A stretch of 64,000 nucleotides of DNA, from the NCBI GenBank assembly GCA_022495005.1, contig JAGYXB010000559.1, positions 3,162,001 through 3,226,000 on the forward strand, in the 5' to 3' direction. Below the pieces are notes generated by a model, which saw only the letters and a program-made list of their open reading frames with translations, did no database searches and had not been told where the DNA came from. The position numbers were made by a program, and so were the translations under genes. Of this stretch, positions 21,691-32,947 are shown piece by piece. Numbering within the stretch: the first letter of the stretch is position 1; the number at the start of each line of letters is the position of its first letter. This stretch comes from Rhyacophila brunnea. Lineage: Eukaryota > Arthropoda > Insecta > Trichoptera > Rhyacophilidae.

Positions 21691-22599
21691 GTCTTGGTTA
21701 AGCGATTAAATTATTTATTAAATATATATTAATATTCTGGAAAATGTTGCTAATTTAAAATAATGTTAAGAAACTTGTCTTCTGGATGCGTAACTAAAAA
21801 TATGAACTTGTTAGTAAAAATGAACTATTTAATTTATATTGCTAATTGTATCTCTGAAATATCACGCCGTTTTCGGCCTAACTAGACCAACGATCACATT
21901 ATTGTATTCCGTTCGAATAACCTGTGTTATTTCGTGTAACTTAATATAAACCACCCATCACTTTGTGAATGAAATTCAAACCCATTTTGAGATATTTAAA
22001 GGTTACAATATTATGTAAAGTAACCAAATCGGACGGTTTGCATGTGAACGATGATGAAAGTGAATATATCAAAAATCCAGGTTTATATTTACCTTTTGGA
22101 GAGAGCTAATTTAGGCTGTTCTAAATTCAAATAAAGGCCTCTGCGTTGAACATGTTTATCCAGGGGGTTAGAAGGGGGTGGCATTTTCATTGTTGAAGAG
22201 CACAACAAAAATAAATTTAATTCGACCCTAGAATTACCGCATCACCCAACCCATTTATATAACACTTCTAACTTAAATTATGACGTAATTTTTTAAATCG
22301 TATATTCATTTGGACAGCCCGATATGAAGAGTGGAGATACAACTGGAAGTCCGATTGATTTCGACCCGTATTTATAAAATCTGGAGATTTTAATTTGTTT
22401 ACACAAATGTCGTATATGGCCATGTTATATATAATTGGTTGCCATAATCGAGCTATAACGGCTTGTTTACAGTATTCGTTGGTATAGCGTAAATCAGTTT
22501 TATCAATAACTATAATTATTACTTATTATTACGCTGACGAATAACTCCATTCGTTCTCAACCGTGAACAGTTTCTTGAGTTCATATAACATGTAAAATT
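21691..22599. other. Intergenic, nothing recognised
   Basis: No gene or repeat recognised. Confidence 0.4.
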
Positions 22600-22681
22600 G
22601 TATACGAACATACGTAACTTGAAAACAACTCATATATACCTATATACCCACTAGAAAAAAATCATATTTCAAAAAAATACG

Positions 22682-22753
22682 AAACTCGACGGGATTTGAA
22701 CCCGTATAACCATTGGTGTCGCGCCAATCTGTGCAATAAAAAAATATGCTACG
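22682..22753 (-). repeat. tRNA-like module, outward-facing (left)
   Basis: On the minus strand the T arm ACGGG-TTCAAAT-CCCGT is perfect and contains a canonical B box GGTTCAAATCC. An anticodon-like arm ATTGG-(7 nt)-CCAAT precedes it. The A-box region is interrupted by a T run, and U33 is replaced, so a functional tRNA is unlikely. Confidence 0.6.
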
Positions 22754-23071
22754 AGCCTCCTATCTAATCACGACAATTTAAACTAGTAGTTCATACATGA
22801 AATGCTCATCAAATTGCGTTATTATTGACTATCGCTTTTCGTGTATTAAATCAAGGAATATTAATTACCTTAATTAAACTAACCGACGCCCGGCACTCGC
22901 CAAATATTTTAGTTATAACTTCTACTTGAGCTTGCTAACAATTTTTAATAAAACATTTATTTTATTCAATGAATAGTTCACACGATTTTGAGAATGTAAT
23001 ATTCCATATAATATTGAACTTACCTAACTTGAAAACACCTCACATATATAATATGTACCCACTAGAAAAAT

Positions 23072-23144
23072 CGTAGCATAATTGGTTAATGCACAGATTG
23101 GCGCGACACCAATGGTTATACGGGTTGAAATCCTGTCGAGTTTC
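23072..23144 (+). repeat. tRNA-like module, outward-facing (right)
   Basis: It reads GTAGCATAATTGGTTAATGC (good A box), then the anticodon-like arm ATTGG-(7 nt)-CCAAT. The T-arm word is GGTTGAAATCC, where the invariant B-box C has become G. Length and arms resemble a tRNA, but the acceptor stem does not close and there is no U33. Confidence 0.6.
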
Positions 23145-23290
23145 GTATTTTTTTTCAAATATGATTTTTTTCTAGTAGGTATAATATCTGAGGTGTTTTC
23201 AAGTTATGTATGTTAAATATATGGAATGTTACATTCTCAAAATATTGTGAATTATTCATTGAATAAAAGAAATGGTTTATTAACATATAA

Positions 23291-25102
23291 GTAGATATAC
23301 GTTTAAAAGTAGTACGACGTATTCTAATTATATCGAAAGCAAAGCTAAAAAATATTAATATTTTTGTCTTAATTGAAGTAGTTTTTGCAATCTCAGACTT
23401 CCAGGATTTCGGTAGGTACATCCTAGATTTTACATGAAATGTATTTTTTATACTACATAAGTATGTTGTAAAAATATGGTTATTATCTAATATAATAATA
23501 TAATATATTGGTTGGGCTAAATATAGTGGCCGTCATCCCTTATTTCCCCACATCCTTATTTATTATTGTCACAAGACCAGACGACGAGCTATTGCGGGTC
23601 ATAAGACGACCGTGATTGTGAATAACATTCAGTTAGCTCAAGACAACGAATGGGTACGTGTTGCCGCACCGCGTTAACTACCGAGTGACTCAAAAAATAT
23701 CTGTTCAACCTTCGTTGCAATAAGTTTGTTACGGTTTGAGTGAACGTCGCGTCCATAAATCATACAACGTATCATCATCATTAATCAACCTTATTATCAT
23801 TCATCAAAGTGTACCGTCCGTTTACCAATGCGTGAGTGCGTAAACACCGAACCGGCCCCAGCACGCGCCAGCCCTCTCAATATAAAGGTCAGTGTCTGGC
23901 ATCCTGTGTAACCCCCCCCCCCCTAGATCTCTAATCCACCAATCCAACATCACCTTCAAATTACAGTCCACTGCTAAAAAGCGCCACCATATATAATACG
24001 ATAAATAAGATTGAGGAGAAAAGAGACAGGATCATTTATTTTATCCTCTCGGCACATCTAAAGTCAAGATGGGACGAATAATCTGGCTTGGCATATGCTA
24101 CGGACGTAAGGCCTCAACTTGACTTTAAGCCGATAGGATTTCGGCGTCATGAAATGCTGCTAATTACCATCCACTTGGTGTATCTGTATCTGGTGGACGT
24201 ACTGATATAACGTGGGAAGATGCAAGAAGACTTTTTGAAGAAATTTAGCTATATACCTATAGCAAACATCCACGGGTATTCAATTTTTGTAGTCATAAAC
24301 AGTTGGAGAGTTTGCCAGAAAATTACAGCTAATATCAATAAATTATCATCGCAAATGCAACACATTGTACTTTTACCAATTTTATATTTTTTCAAATGAG
24401 ACGGACCGTCTTATAACCATTCCAATGGCACGGTAAAAGGATCTGCATTTTTAATCGATCTATGGTCCAGACTTGGCTAAAATAAAATATCTGTCACTAG
24501 GTTCTAGTAGATAATATTAAATTTAATAGTCACCAGGCATTAATTGAATATCACTGAATTACGTAGGTGAATAGGTAAACATATGAAAAGATATTTTTAA
24601 CTCGATTTTTGACACAATATGCCTACTGCATTTATGGACTCGAATCGTTGAGTCGTAGTGGTAAATAAATAATCTTCAAAACACATACACAGATAAAAGT
24701 ATTGTTTGTATTGTAATTAACACTGTGAAGAACACAATAATATGGAAATTGAATGGATAGCAGTTCTCAACCATCATCGATAGATACACTGGTGTGTCAG
24801 TCTTAGATAAAAATAATTCACTAAAAATTTAATGGTAAGTATTTTATTTGGTTCTTTTTACACGATCCCATATGGGTCGATGGCAGCCTAAAAATCTATT
24901 TAAGATAATAAACAACCGCGAAAGTCTCAAACGTCGAGGAAAATAGAGATGGAACACGATGTGACAGCCCAAAAATCTTGTACGATTACAATATGTTATG
25001 CGGTTATGGAGAGTTCGATGCAGTGACGAACTGTACAATCTATACACTAATCTTCTCCATACCTATGAAAATACTCCGACTGAGATATGTGGAACACCTG
25101 GT
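23291..25102. other. Intergenic, nothing recognised
   Basis: Includes a moderately GC-rich patch (about 23780-23960) with a poly-C run. No gene supported. Confidence 0.4.
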
Positions 25103-25384
25103 GCCCTATGTTATAACTTGTCACATGAAGTCACCCGACGACATGACGTAATTGTGACGTAAGCTCAATACGCGCATCGAGGCGAGCCGCCCAAGCACAC
25201 GGCCACCGTAGATATTATTATGCTGAAACACCTATTTGTTTATGGGGACAATTAATAACGCCAGTATTTGAGTAGCGTTAATTTCTCGAATGCTCTTATC
25301 ACTCCGGTAGTACGTCACAATGATGTCATATGACGTCATGTCGACCGGGCGATTTCAACTCGCAAGTTACAACATAAGGCCCTG
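25103..25384 (-). repeat. CRE-motif-rich repeat (family K), copy 2
   Basis: An inverted counterpart of 9388-9640. The ends GCCCTATGTTATAACTTG (left) and GGGCCTTATGTTGTAACTTG (right, minus strand) form inverted termini. TGACGT/TGACGTCA words cluster near both ends (about 25140-25165 and 25310-25345). Non-coding, probably a MITE. Confidence 0.65.
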
Positions 25385-25610
25385 CATCTAATAAGTGACA
25401 ACTACTTAAACAAGAAGATTCTGAATATATGTATTTCTAGAGGAGGAGGGACGTATCAACAAGCAACTCGTGAAATATTCCTAGCAACAACTGGAAAATG
25501 TTGCGACGCTGCTTGATACGATAAGAAGAGAATACCTACATCTAGAGTAATAATATAAAGAAAGTGGCTATTGTTTGGCAAAATTAAGCCGTGTTTCTCA
25601 CGTATAACTA

Positions 25611-26640
25611 CAGTAGAGCCTCAATTTTACCACGATTTTATTAGCTCGTATTCTTGTTTGTCCAGTACAAATTTTTTCTTGTTTGTCCAATACAAATCTT
25701 GCAATCGATTTTTAACTAGGTAACTTCCTGTCTAGCTAGACATTTGAAACTTTTAGAATATTTATCAGAACACGATGACAATGAATTCTTTTAATACTTT
25801 AGCCATCTTTAAGCAGAATTGAATTCATTTTCAGTTAATTCTGTTTTGTATGGAAAGTTATTTCGGAAAAAAATTCGTAAAAAGTAAAACACTATTATTG
25901 GTTTCTTTTATTTTGTTAACTGTCAATTCATGGTGGAACTGCGTTGTATTGTTGTTTTTATTTAATAAAACGCATTTTTTTATAGTACTTATTCCACTTT
26001 TAATTAATAACTTTATATATTGTACCTTATTTATTATTTTAATTTTTATTTAATTTTGACTGATATTTTGGTTGTACTTATTTGTTTTTTATTCGATCTC
26101 ACTTCAATTGATAATATTGTTTATTTTATTTTTTATAAAAATTTTATTGTAAATTTTGACTAATCATAATTATTTGTTGATATTAATGTTATTGTAAGTG
26201 TAGATTGTTTCATATTTTGTGGTTTGTTAATATTTTAAATAATTTGTTTAATGCCCCTGACGTAGTATGATAATGTCCAACCTCATTAGTTTTAAATTAA
26301 TCTGTTATTGGGAAGGTATTATTGGACGGATAATTATTTATGTACCTATTGTTATATTATTTCTATCGCTTTGAATTTTGTTTGATAAATATTGTTTTAA
26401 AAAAATGTATTTAGTTGAAAATGTCCCACTGAGGCGGACGAAACCGGTCCTAATATATTAAATAAAAATGGAATAAGTACTATAAAAAAAATTGCGTTTT
26501 ATTAAATAAAAACAACAATACTATTATTGGTTGCTAAGGGGGTCCTAGCAACTAAATTATTAATATATACGTGCGTTACTATGGAAATCAATATGAAATG
26601 TCAAAATGACATTTCAGTACTTATTCTATATGTATTCAGT
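25611..26640 (+). repeat. Dispersed repeat family N with retroelement insert
   Basis: It starts after TA with CAGTAGAGCCTCAATTTTAC (pogo-like end). It shares 25650-25903 and 26520-26630 with the inverted copy at 36085-36402. The shared sequence is split here by a 616-bp insertion at 25904-26519 that the other copy lacks. Confidence 0.65.
25904..26519 (+). mobile_element. 616-bp retroelement insertion with inverted ends
   Basis: Flanked by an exact 13-bp duplication ACTATTATTGGTT (25891-25903 and 26520-26532); the copy at 36085-36402 has a single uninterrupted site. About 63 bp at 25946-26008 is the inverse of 26456-26519. The right part contains 'gaggcggacgaaaccggtcc', the type of tail seen at 3' ends of Penelope-like and some LINE elements. 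No domain is readable. Penelope-like pseudo-LTR or twin-primed LINE are both possible. Confidence 0.65.
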
Positions 26641-26756
26641 ATTTCTATCAAGTACAAAAAAAGTGTTTATTAATACATAGAATTGTCAAGTTTATATGAT
26701 TTGACAGAAAATTTAAAAACGTGGTAAGTATATAAAAAGTTATTTTTATCTTGTAA

Positions 26757-27098
26757 GTAATTATTATTATTATTAACTTAACTATGAAACGTTATACCAT
26801 CATATTGCTTCTCAGCGTGGCTACCAAATTTAAACACAACATATTTTCTACTAAATTAACTAAAAATAATTACTACTAACTTTATATTTAACACAAAACA
26901 ATACATTTCAGCAACACGTGCTCGCAGTTTTTTAATGAATGTAATCATTCAAATCAGTATTTACCGGCGACCTTTCCAAAAACTATTTAATTCAGCCGTA
27001 GAAATTCTATCTTACTCTTAACGCATATTGCGAAGATATAAGCGTACTGAATGCTTTCTCATTCGCACTTATGGTTCGTTTTTGTTCAGGCCTTCGTA
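26757..27098 (+). repeat. pogo/Tigger-like repeat (family M), copy 2
   Basis: This is the inverse counterpart of 18714-19068, sharing for example 'cttaactatgaaacgttataccatca' and 'cgtagaaattctatcttactctta' type stretches. The terminal inverted repeat is missing at this end. Confidence 0.6.
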
Positions 27099-27985
27099 TA
27101 AACAGAAAACATGGTAAGTACCTACCTAGTGTCAGTTCTCGATCATATAAATTTAATATATTATGCCTACACAATATGTCCCCTTTATTACTCGTGAAAG
27201 TAATACTGCTATTCATGATATACCTATATGAATGCGTTTTAGGTAATAGTGATAAACTGATAATGTGGACATCATTGACTGTGTCGTGTGGAAAAATGTT
27301 GAGAACTACTGAAATAAAATAATCTTTCGGGAATACAGTTATCTAGTATATTTCTTAATTGCGCCTACCAAAAAGGTTTTTTTTTTTTTTTTTTTTTTTT
27401 ATTAAGCTCTGAAGTCTCAATTGAGTCTTATTTAGCTTTACTTTTTAGCATACACTATATATCATCAACAAAATTATCATTATTTTTTATTTACTGACAA
27501 ATAGTTTTAGTTGTGTAAAGAATCGATTAAAAAAATAAAGCTATTTTAAAACAAATAGTAAACTAACAGTAACTATGGTCACGGTCACAAATGAAACATT
27601 TATTGTTGTTGTTATGACTGAAATAATGGGTCCGTTAATTTGGTTTTTACGTTAGTAATTTTGATAATTTTGCCCGTATTATTTAAATTCAGGAAACTGT
27701 CACTGTGGGTTAACCCAATCAATACCGGCAAGTTTTCCAGCCGATAGTAGTAGTATCTACTAACAAACGATGCAGAAGAGTGATTTGAATCTTTGCTTAC
27801 TTGACTGCATCAAAAGTTTTTCGAAAACGTCAATAGATGGTTGAAAATATTAGATTAATTACGGTCCGGAAAAAAACCGTTTATTTCCGGGTCCGGTATT
27901 AAAAGGAATAAACATTAATCACGGAAATTTCCGGGTCCGGTATGATAAATTCCTTATGCAGTGACGCAGTGACAGACACTAGATG
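27099..27985. other. Intergenic with a 'ccgggtccgg' relic
   Basis: 27866-27950 has inverted and direct TTTCCGGGTCCGGTAT words like a hAT subterminal zone. A T run lies at about 27378-27400. No gene recognised. Confidence 0.4.
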
Positions 27986-28624
27986 CAGTGACGTCCCGTG
28001 GGGGTAGGGAGATTAAGCGTCGCTTGGGGGCGGCACTTACCCGAAGGGCGGCAAATCTAAGAGAATCATTATTTATATATAGAAAAAGCTACCTAAACTT
28101 AGTAATAACGGAAATATATTTCCATTAAAAAATTCAGCGCACTGGTTGGAAACAAAATGTATTAATTATTACTATAAAAGTTTTAAAACGACTTTTTTTT
28201 TTTGTCGGATTCGCGATGTCTTGTTTACTTCCTGTTATCCTTAGACGTCATGTCCTTAGTGAACAGCAATGACACGTGTAGATTTGCAAATAATATTTGA
28301 ATTGTAAAATATACTTACATTAGGTAGGTCATACGTACATTAATTTAAAATTTTTCCAAATATGTTTGCTAGTTACTCGTTTTGAAAGATGTCAGACGTA
28401 TTTTTAAATGTACCTATCTGAAATCGTAGATTCGCAATATTGTCTATTGAAGCAGAAATGGCATTTATATTAGATTAATTAGTGGTATTGTTAGTAATGT
28501 ATCCATACAACACATTTCTTAGATATTGGAGTCATGAAAGGATGATAAAAAGGACTGTAAGTATAAAAAAGTGGCGGCATTTTAGCACTGATTATGGGCG
28601 ACATTTTGTCTAGGGACGTCACTG
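27986..28624. mobile_element. hAT element family B, copy 1 (639 bp)
   Basis: Ends are CAGTGACGTCCCGTGGGGG on the left and, on the minus strand, CAGTGACGTCCCTAGACAAA. The flanks actagatg and catagatg agree at 6 of 8 positions. Related full copy at 57444-58033, deleted copy at 50876-51219, and one running off the window at 63780. Short frames inside match no recognised domain. Confidence 0.78.
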
Positions 28625-28973
28625 CATAGATGAAATAGAGATAGTCTTTTTTAATAATTAGACCATAAAAATCGATGATCAAAAAGAAAACTATTTTTAA
28701 ATGAGGATATAATTTTGGTATGGTCACGGTATTGATGCCCGATTTGATATAAATAAAAAGATTTCAAGTTATACACTATGAATTATTCAAAAATTAATAC
28801 TAAATGATCTCCTATAACGTAGGTATTCAAATATTTAATGTTCACTTTTTTATTAGATAGTAATTATGTATTGATTAATTTTATTATAAGACTTTAAAAT
28901 GCAAATTATCAATAGTTTATCGTGAATTGAATGTATCATATTTTTTCCGTTAGGTACTTACCTACCTCTGTTA
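28625..28973. other. Intergenic, nothing recognised
   Basis: AT-rich, no gene recognised. Confidence 0.4.
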
Positions 28974-29110
28974 TGCCGTATCCACACTGGCAACCTCATT
29001 AAATTTTACGATAATTATCATAATTGCTTAAGAAATTTTACGATAATTATGATAATTATCGTAAAATCTAACGGGGTTGCCAGCAACTTATTGCCAGTGT
29101 GGACCCGGCA
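28974..29110. mobile_element. PIF/Harbinger-like MITE (137 bp)
   Basis: TTA direct repeats flank inverted ends: TGCCGTATCCACACTGGCAA on the left and TGCCGGGTCCACACTGGCAA on the minus strand at the right. The 3-bp TTA duplication is the PIF/Harbinger habit. Inside, ACGATAATTATCATAATT words form a second inverted layer, so most of the element can fold into a hairpin. Confidence 0.75.
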
Positions 29111-29283
29111 TTAAGCTGATCATTCGCCTCAAGTACTGTGACTTCACTTTGCAAGTGCATGTGCATTGATAGTATGGAGCGCCTAGGGCAGGGCACACAC
29201 CAATCTTATTGACCTGTTCTGTGACCTAAGCATACACCCCTTATCTCCTTCATCTTTAGGGCGGTGGATGGTAAGCTTTGCGG

Positions 29284-29529
29284 CAGGGCTCGAAATGGAC
29301 CGGAACGCGCCGGAGCGCCGTTCCTGTTCGTGAAATCGGTAAAATTATCGCTCTGTCTCGTGGAATAAATAATTTGACAGTCTGAGCTGGATATGTCATA
29401 TAATAAAAATTTTAACACATTTTTTTTATGAAAAAAAAAACACATACACTTTGATAACTTTGCTATGTCAAAATCTTCAGAAAACTGTCGAGCGCTCCGG
29501 TTCGTAAATTTTTTCCATTTCGAGCGCTG
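29284..29529. mobile_element. hAT MITE family A, copy 2
   Basis: CAGGGCTCGAAATGGACCGG at the left, CCATTTCGAGCGCTG at the right. The flanks gctttgcgg and gctttgcct match closely with a one-base shift. Carries the inverse of the conserved CACGAGACGGAGCGAT word. Confidence 0.82.
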
Positions 29530-29828
29530 GCTTTGCCTAATTACATGTAGGTAAGTATATTAAAATAAAATACAAAGCTACTAATAATGAAGCTCAGTGG
29601 TGTAGTAATTACCAATATAAATAATTGTGTATGCGGCTTCCATATCAGTACATTGAAAAACTTAAACTATGTACTACTACTACATAATATTATCACTAAG
29701 GTGATGAAGCAGTCTGATTTTCGACAGTAGTGTTACTTAAACGGTTTCCGCGGAACCCCAGAGTTAATGTGATTCCGTGTATTTTAAGCGATTTTTAAAT
29801 AAATCAATTGGCTGGATTGGCAATTATC

Positions 29829-30217
29829 CATGGCCCCCACATGATGAAGCGGTCGCACAGGCCAGAATCTTTAACGGGGCCCCACCTATCGCAGGGTTAA
29901 AGACAGTGAGACCATCTTCAAAAGCATTTTCCAAATGGTGTTCCAGGTAAAATTAAGGGTATTCAGTGTATTTTTAGCGATTTTTTGTATTATTGAATAC
30001 ACCCATTTGAATTATGGAGTTATCAAATTCCATCACACTGCCACATATTTTTAAATTATAATACTTTCGAAGGAAAAAGGCGACTTTTTTATCATAAGAA
30101 AAAAATTGTGATGTGTGTTTATCTCACTTATAAGATAGACGCGTCACGCAGGGCCCCCCAGAGCCAGGCCCCCCAGACTAGAGCCCTGTCAGCCCCCCAC
30201 CTCTTGTGGGGGACAGG
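29829..30217. mobile_element. hAT-like MITE family C, copy
   Basis: Starts CATGGCCCCCACATGATG and ends near CTCTTGTGGGGG with the last bases worn. The flanks caattatc and cactcatc match at 6 of 8. Shares the 'cttttttatcataagaaaaaaa' and 'tatctcacttat' zones with other copies. Confidence 0.7.
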
Positions 30218-31338
30218 CACTCATCATCATATTATGAAGCACTGATCTCAACCTCCTTTTGTGGTAGCCAAGTAACATGCAACCCTTGCCATATTGGGTA
30301 TATAGCCATTTTCTAAGTCACGAAACACACTTAAAATATATCACATCAAATTGCATCGCACAGCTATATATTTATATACTTATATGGTATTGGGGGGGGG
30401 GAGCGAATAATAGGCGCTTCCGAATTTTTATTCCTGAGAAAATTGGTTGCCTTCCACCATGTTCCTGTTGGCGAGAAGCCGATTGAAAAATGTAACTTTC
30501 TCACGGTTGTCTTTTGTTTTGCAAGAGAGCATGTTGTAATATCGAGCCCCGCCAATAAGTTAAAGACCAATTCGATAACTGTGTTAATTACTACCAACAT
30601 AAATGTGTTTGGTCGGATACGGCCATAAAATAAGTAAGTATCCCTCTAATCGAAATCAATTCGAGTTTCCTGCCGTTCCCCATAAAGTACCATAAGCTTA
30701 GTGCAACAGTATTCTCTCTAAAAAAATCCTCTTTTATAGTCTCTTTGACTATAATACTCAAATTTAATCTTATCAGAATGATATATCTTAATATAGATTT
30801 ATATTATGTTTACGCTTTGTAATGAGGAATAGAATTGCTTTGTAAATATTAGTACATAGGTATTTTTATTATCTTGTAAACGTCAAATAATCATGATGGT
30901 GTTGTAAAACCAAATTGTGTGACAAAAGACTACACATTTCGATTAAAACAATGATAAGAAATATAAATATATAATGCAATAAAATATGACGGTTGACGCG
31001 AATTTGATAATTCTAAAATAATTAAAACGTCATGATAAGAAAATGTATTCTCGGCGTACGTATCTATTGCAATGTCTTATCTTAATATAGATAATTTTGA
31101 TGGTACCGTGCAATGGAAAATAAACAAAATATTAATCTATGTCAACATACAAAAATTCAATCACATGTTTTATTAGTCAACGAAGGTATAACAAATGTGG
31201 ATTTATCTATCCATAGCCAATCTTAATAAATAAGCCAAGCGCAAAGTTTGGCGCCGAAATTCGGCGGTTCTATTTCATATCTATCAAAACAAATGCACTT
31301 GCTGTATTTTATTTACATTTTGTCGAACATATCCGATC
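30218..31338. other. Intergenic, nothing recognised
   Basis: Includes a poly-G run at about 30392-30401. Overlapping short frames on both strands at 30277-30628 are not convincing genes. Confidence 0.4.
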
Positions 31339-32315
31339 TTAAGGTACCTCAGTTGAGGCACGGTCTAAAAATATCGTGGCTAGGCGATGCGCGTATTGCG
31401 GGTCGCGGGTGCAAATGACGCATGCTGACCGAAATATAATTTGTCATATAAATCCAACATGCGTCCATTTAATGTTCTGTTTATTGTTATACGTATTCTG
31501 CAGGCACCAAACTAGAAGACTCCAACCTTCGCACTGGATTAGCCAGTTCCTCACCGGCCATGGCAACTTCGCCGCCAGACTCCACGAGTTTGGCTTGATA
31601 GTAGATGGGCCGGGTTGTACCTGCGGGCATGACCACCAAGATGTTGAACACATCCTCTGGGATTGCCCGCTTATGGAACTCGAACGAGCGGAGCTGTTTG
31701 CCAGGGTCCGTCCTCACACGGGCCCAATTGGTCATGGAGATCTGATAGCAACCGAGGCCAACTTTGCGGCATTCGAGAAATTTGCAGCGTCGTATGGGGA
31801 GCGGGATAGTCCCGACTCTCCTGTAGACTCATCCATTTCAATTCGTGACACTCAGTATGCGGGTACACAAAGCGCTTAACGTCAGCGGACAGCAGAGTCA
31901 GTCCAAAAAACAAAAATTTTCTTTCTTAACTTTGGCTGCAGCATCAGTCCCGTGCGGCTCCGTCTCGGGACGGAATGAGCACTTAAAATCACTTCTTTCA
32001 AACACGTTTAAAGCGTCATAGAAAGCGGCCGTGCATATCCACGGCTGTGCATATATGACGGGTGGTGGTGGGCACTTTAACGTGTTCTATTAGTAACAAT
32101 AATAATATATCCATTGACATGTTTTCTTTTTAAAGTAAATAGGTAACGTTTTTAGTAATCTTTACACGATTTAAGAATTAATACCCCCGTCGCCATCACG
32201 AAACAAATTGACGTATTCATACCTCGAAGTTCGATCTCCGAGTGCCAGCGAGTATAAAATTTCGTCGCGCCTATAGTTGAAAATTATTTGCCGTTTCACT
32301 GAAGTATCGCCTTAA
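31339..32315 (+). mobile_element. TTAA-flanked MITE family G, copy 3, interrupted
   Basis: TTAA at 31339-31342 and 32312-32315. The left end TTAAGGTACCTCAGTTGAGG and, on the minus strand, the right end TTAAGGCGATACTTCAGTG match the family. The MITE is split near 31500 and about 32085 by an R1-like LINE fragment, close to the position where copy 1 holds its RTE insertion. Confidence 0.72.
31505..31879 (+). pseudogene. R1-like LINE pol C-terminal fragment
   Basis: From about residue 46 of the open frame it reads TRRLQPSHWISQFLTGHGNF and later CTCGHDHQDVEHILWDC, followed by ELERAEL. This is the C-terminal region with a CxCx8Hx4C zinc-binding motif that follows the reverse transcriptase of R1-group and related LINEs ('FLTGHGxF ... 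CxCG..xEHxLxxCP'). The stop is at 31877-31879, and about 200 bp of probable 3' untranslated sequence follow. The upstream part of the same open frame (31376-31500) is MITE sequence, so the nominal ATG is accidental. There is no catalytic domain and the fragment is non-functional. Confidence 0.78.
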
Positions 32316-32361
32316 TGAGATCATATTAAGGGCCTCCATCATTAGCATGTAAGCATTGGGT

Positions 32362-32525
32362 TAACAGATTTTATTTTCACGAGAAATGGATGTCAGCCAC
32401 TTGCTCAACGTATTGGGTCCATACTCTGACTAATACACAAATTGAAAAACAATATGTTTACTTGCCAGAACCAGGATTCGACCCTTGACACTATAGACCG
32501 GCGCTTAAGTCACGCGACCATCGTG
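32362..32525 (-). repeat. tRNA-derived SINE, copy 3
   Basis: An inverted, diverged copy of the SINE at 4643. It reads the body 'gagaaatggatgtcagccacttgctcaac', then the tRNA-like head with a degraded B box and A-box-like GCGTGACTTAAGCGCCGG on the minus strand. It abuts a second head on its right. Confidence 0.75.
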
Positions 32526-32653
32526 CTCAATCTATTAGGTCCATATTATCCAAACACAAGTTGAAAAACAATTTGCGTATTTTCCAGACCCAGGATTTGA
32601 ACCTGGGACCCCACAACATTATAAGCAGACGCGTAAACCGCTCTGCCATCGTG
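32526..32653 (-). repeat. tRNA-derived SINE, copy 4, tandem with copy 3
   Basis: A second minus-strand tRNA-like head directly behind copy 3. B box GGTTCAAATCC, T arm CCCAGG-TTCAAAT-CCTGGG. The body is cut short after 'ggacctaatagattgagc'. Together the two form a head-to-tail dimer. Confidence 0.72.
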
Positions 32654-32947
32654 ATCGATGCAACTTTACTCTAATAAAATCAGTTTCCTAATTTATTTCG
32701 TATTACCGATACCTTCTAGCATAATTATATTTTATCACAACCCCCCATAAAATGAGTCACACTAATTGATACTACATACATATAGAATTAAATGTTAAAA
32801 AATACTATGTAATAATATAGATATGTTTTATTGTATAAGTAGAAAATAACACATAATAGTTTAAAACTATGTAAATGCTATGTGTTCATTTACAAAGACT
32901 CATGAATTCTAAAACACAAAATGATTTAACAGGTGAAAACCCTTAGG

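Larger units (their letters stand above)
22600..23290. mobile_element. tRNA-bearing foldback element (family E), fullest copy
   Basis: Order seen: outer arm (about 22610-22675), minus tRNA-like module (22682-22753), spacer of about 200 bp, arm (about 22955-23068), plus tRNA-like module (23072-23144), inverted arm (about 23150-23285). The last two arms are close inverse copies, both containing TTTTATTCAATGAATA and CTTGAAAACACCTCA. The two tRNA-like modules face outward and are nearly identical inverse copies. No coding sequence. Related copies at 11985 and 51978. Confidence 0.7.

Noticed and set aside
22682..23144. Functional tRNA genes
   Set aside because: The anticodon and T arms fold, but the acceptor stem does not close, U33 is missing and one B box is mutated. 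Both lie inside a repeated foldback element.
26457..26519. An LTR at the end of the 616-bp insertion
   Set aside because: The two terminal segments are inverted, not direct, repeats, and the target duplication is 13 bp, unlike the 4-6 bp left by LTR elements.
31376..31500. Apparent N-terminus of a 167-codon protein
   Set aside because: This part is family G MITE sequence read through into an R1-like LINE fragment, so the fused frame is accidental.
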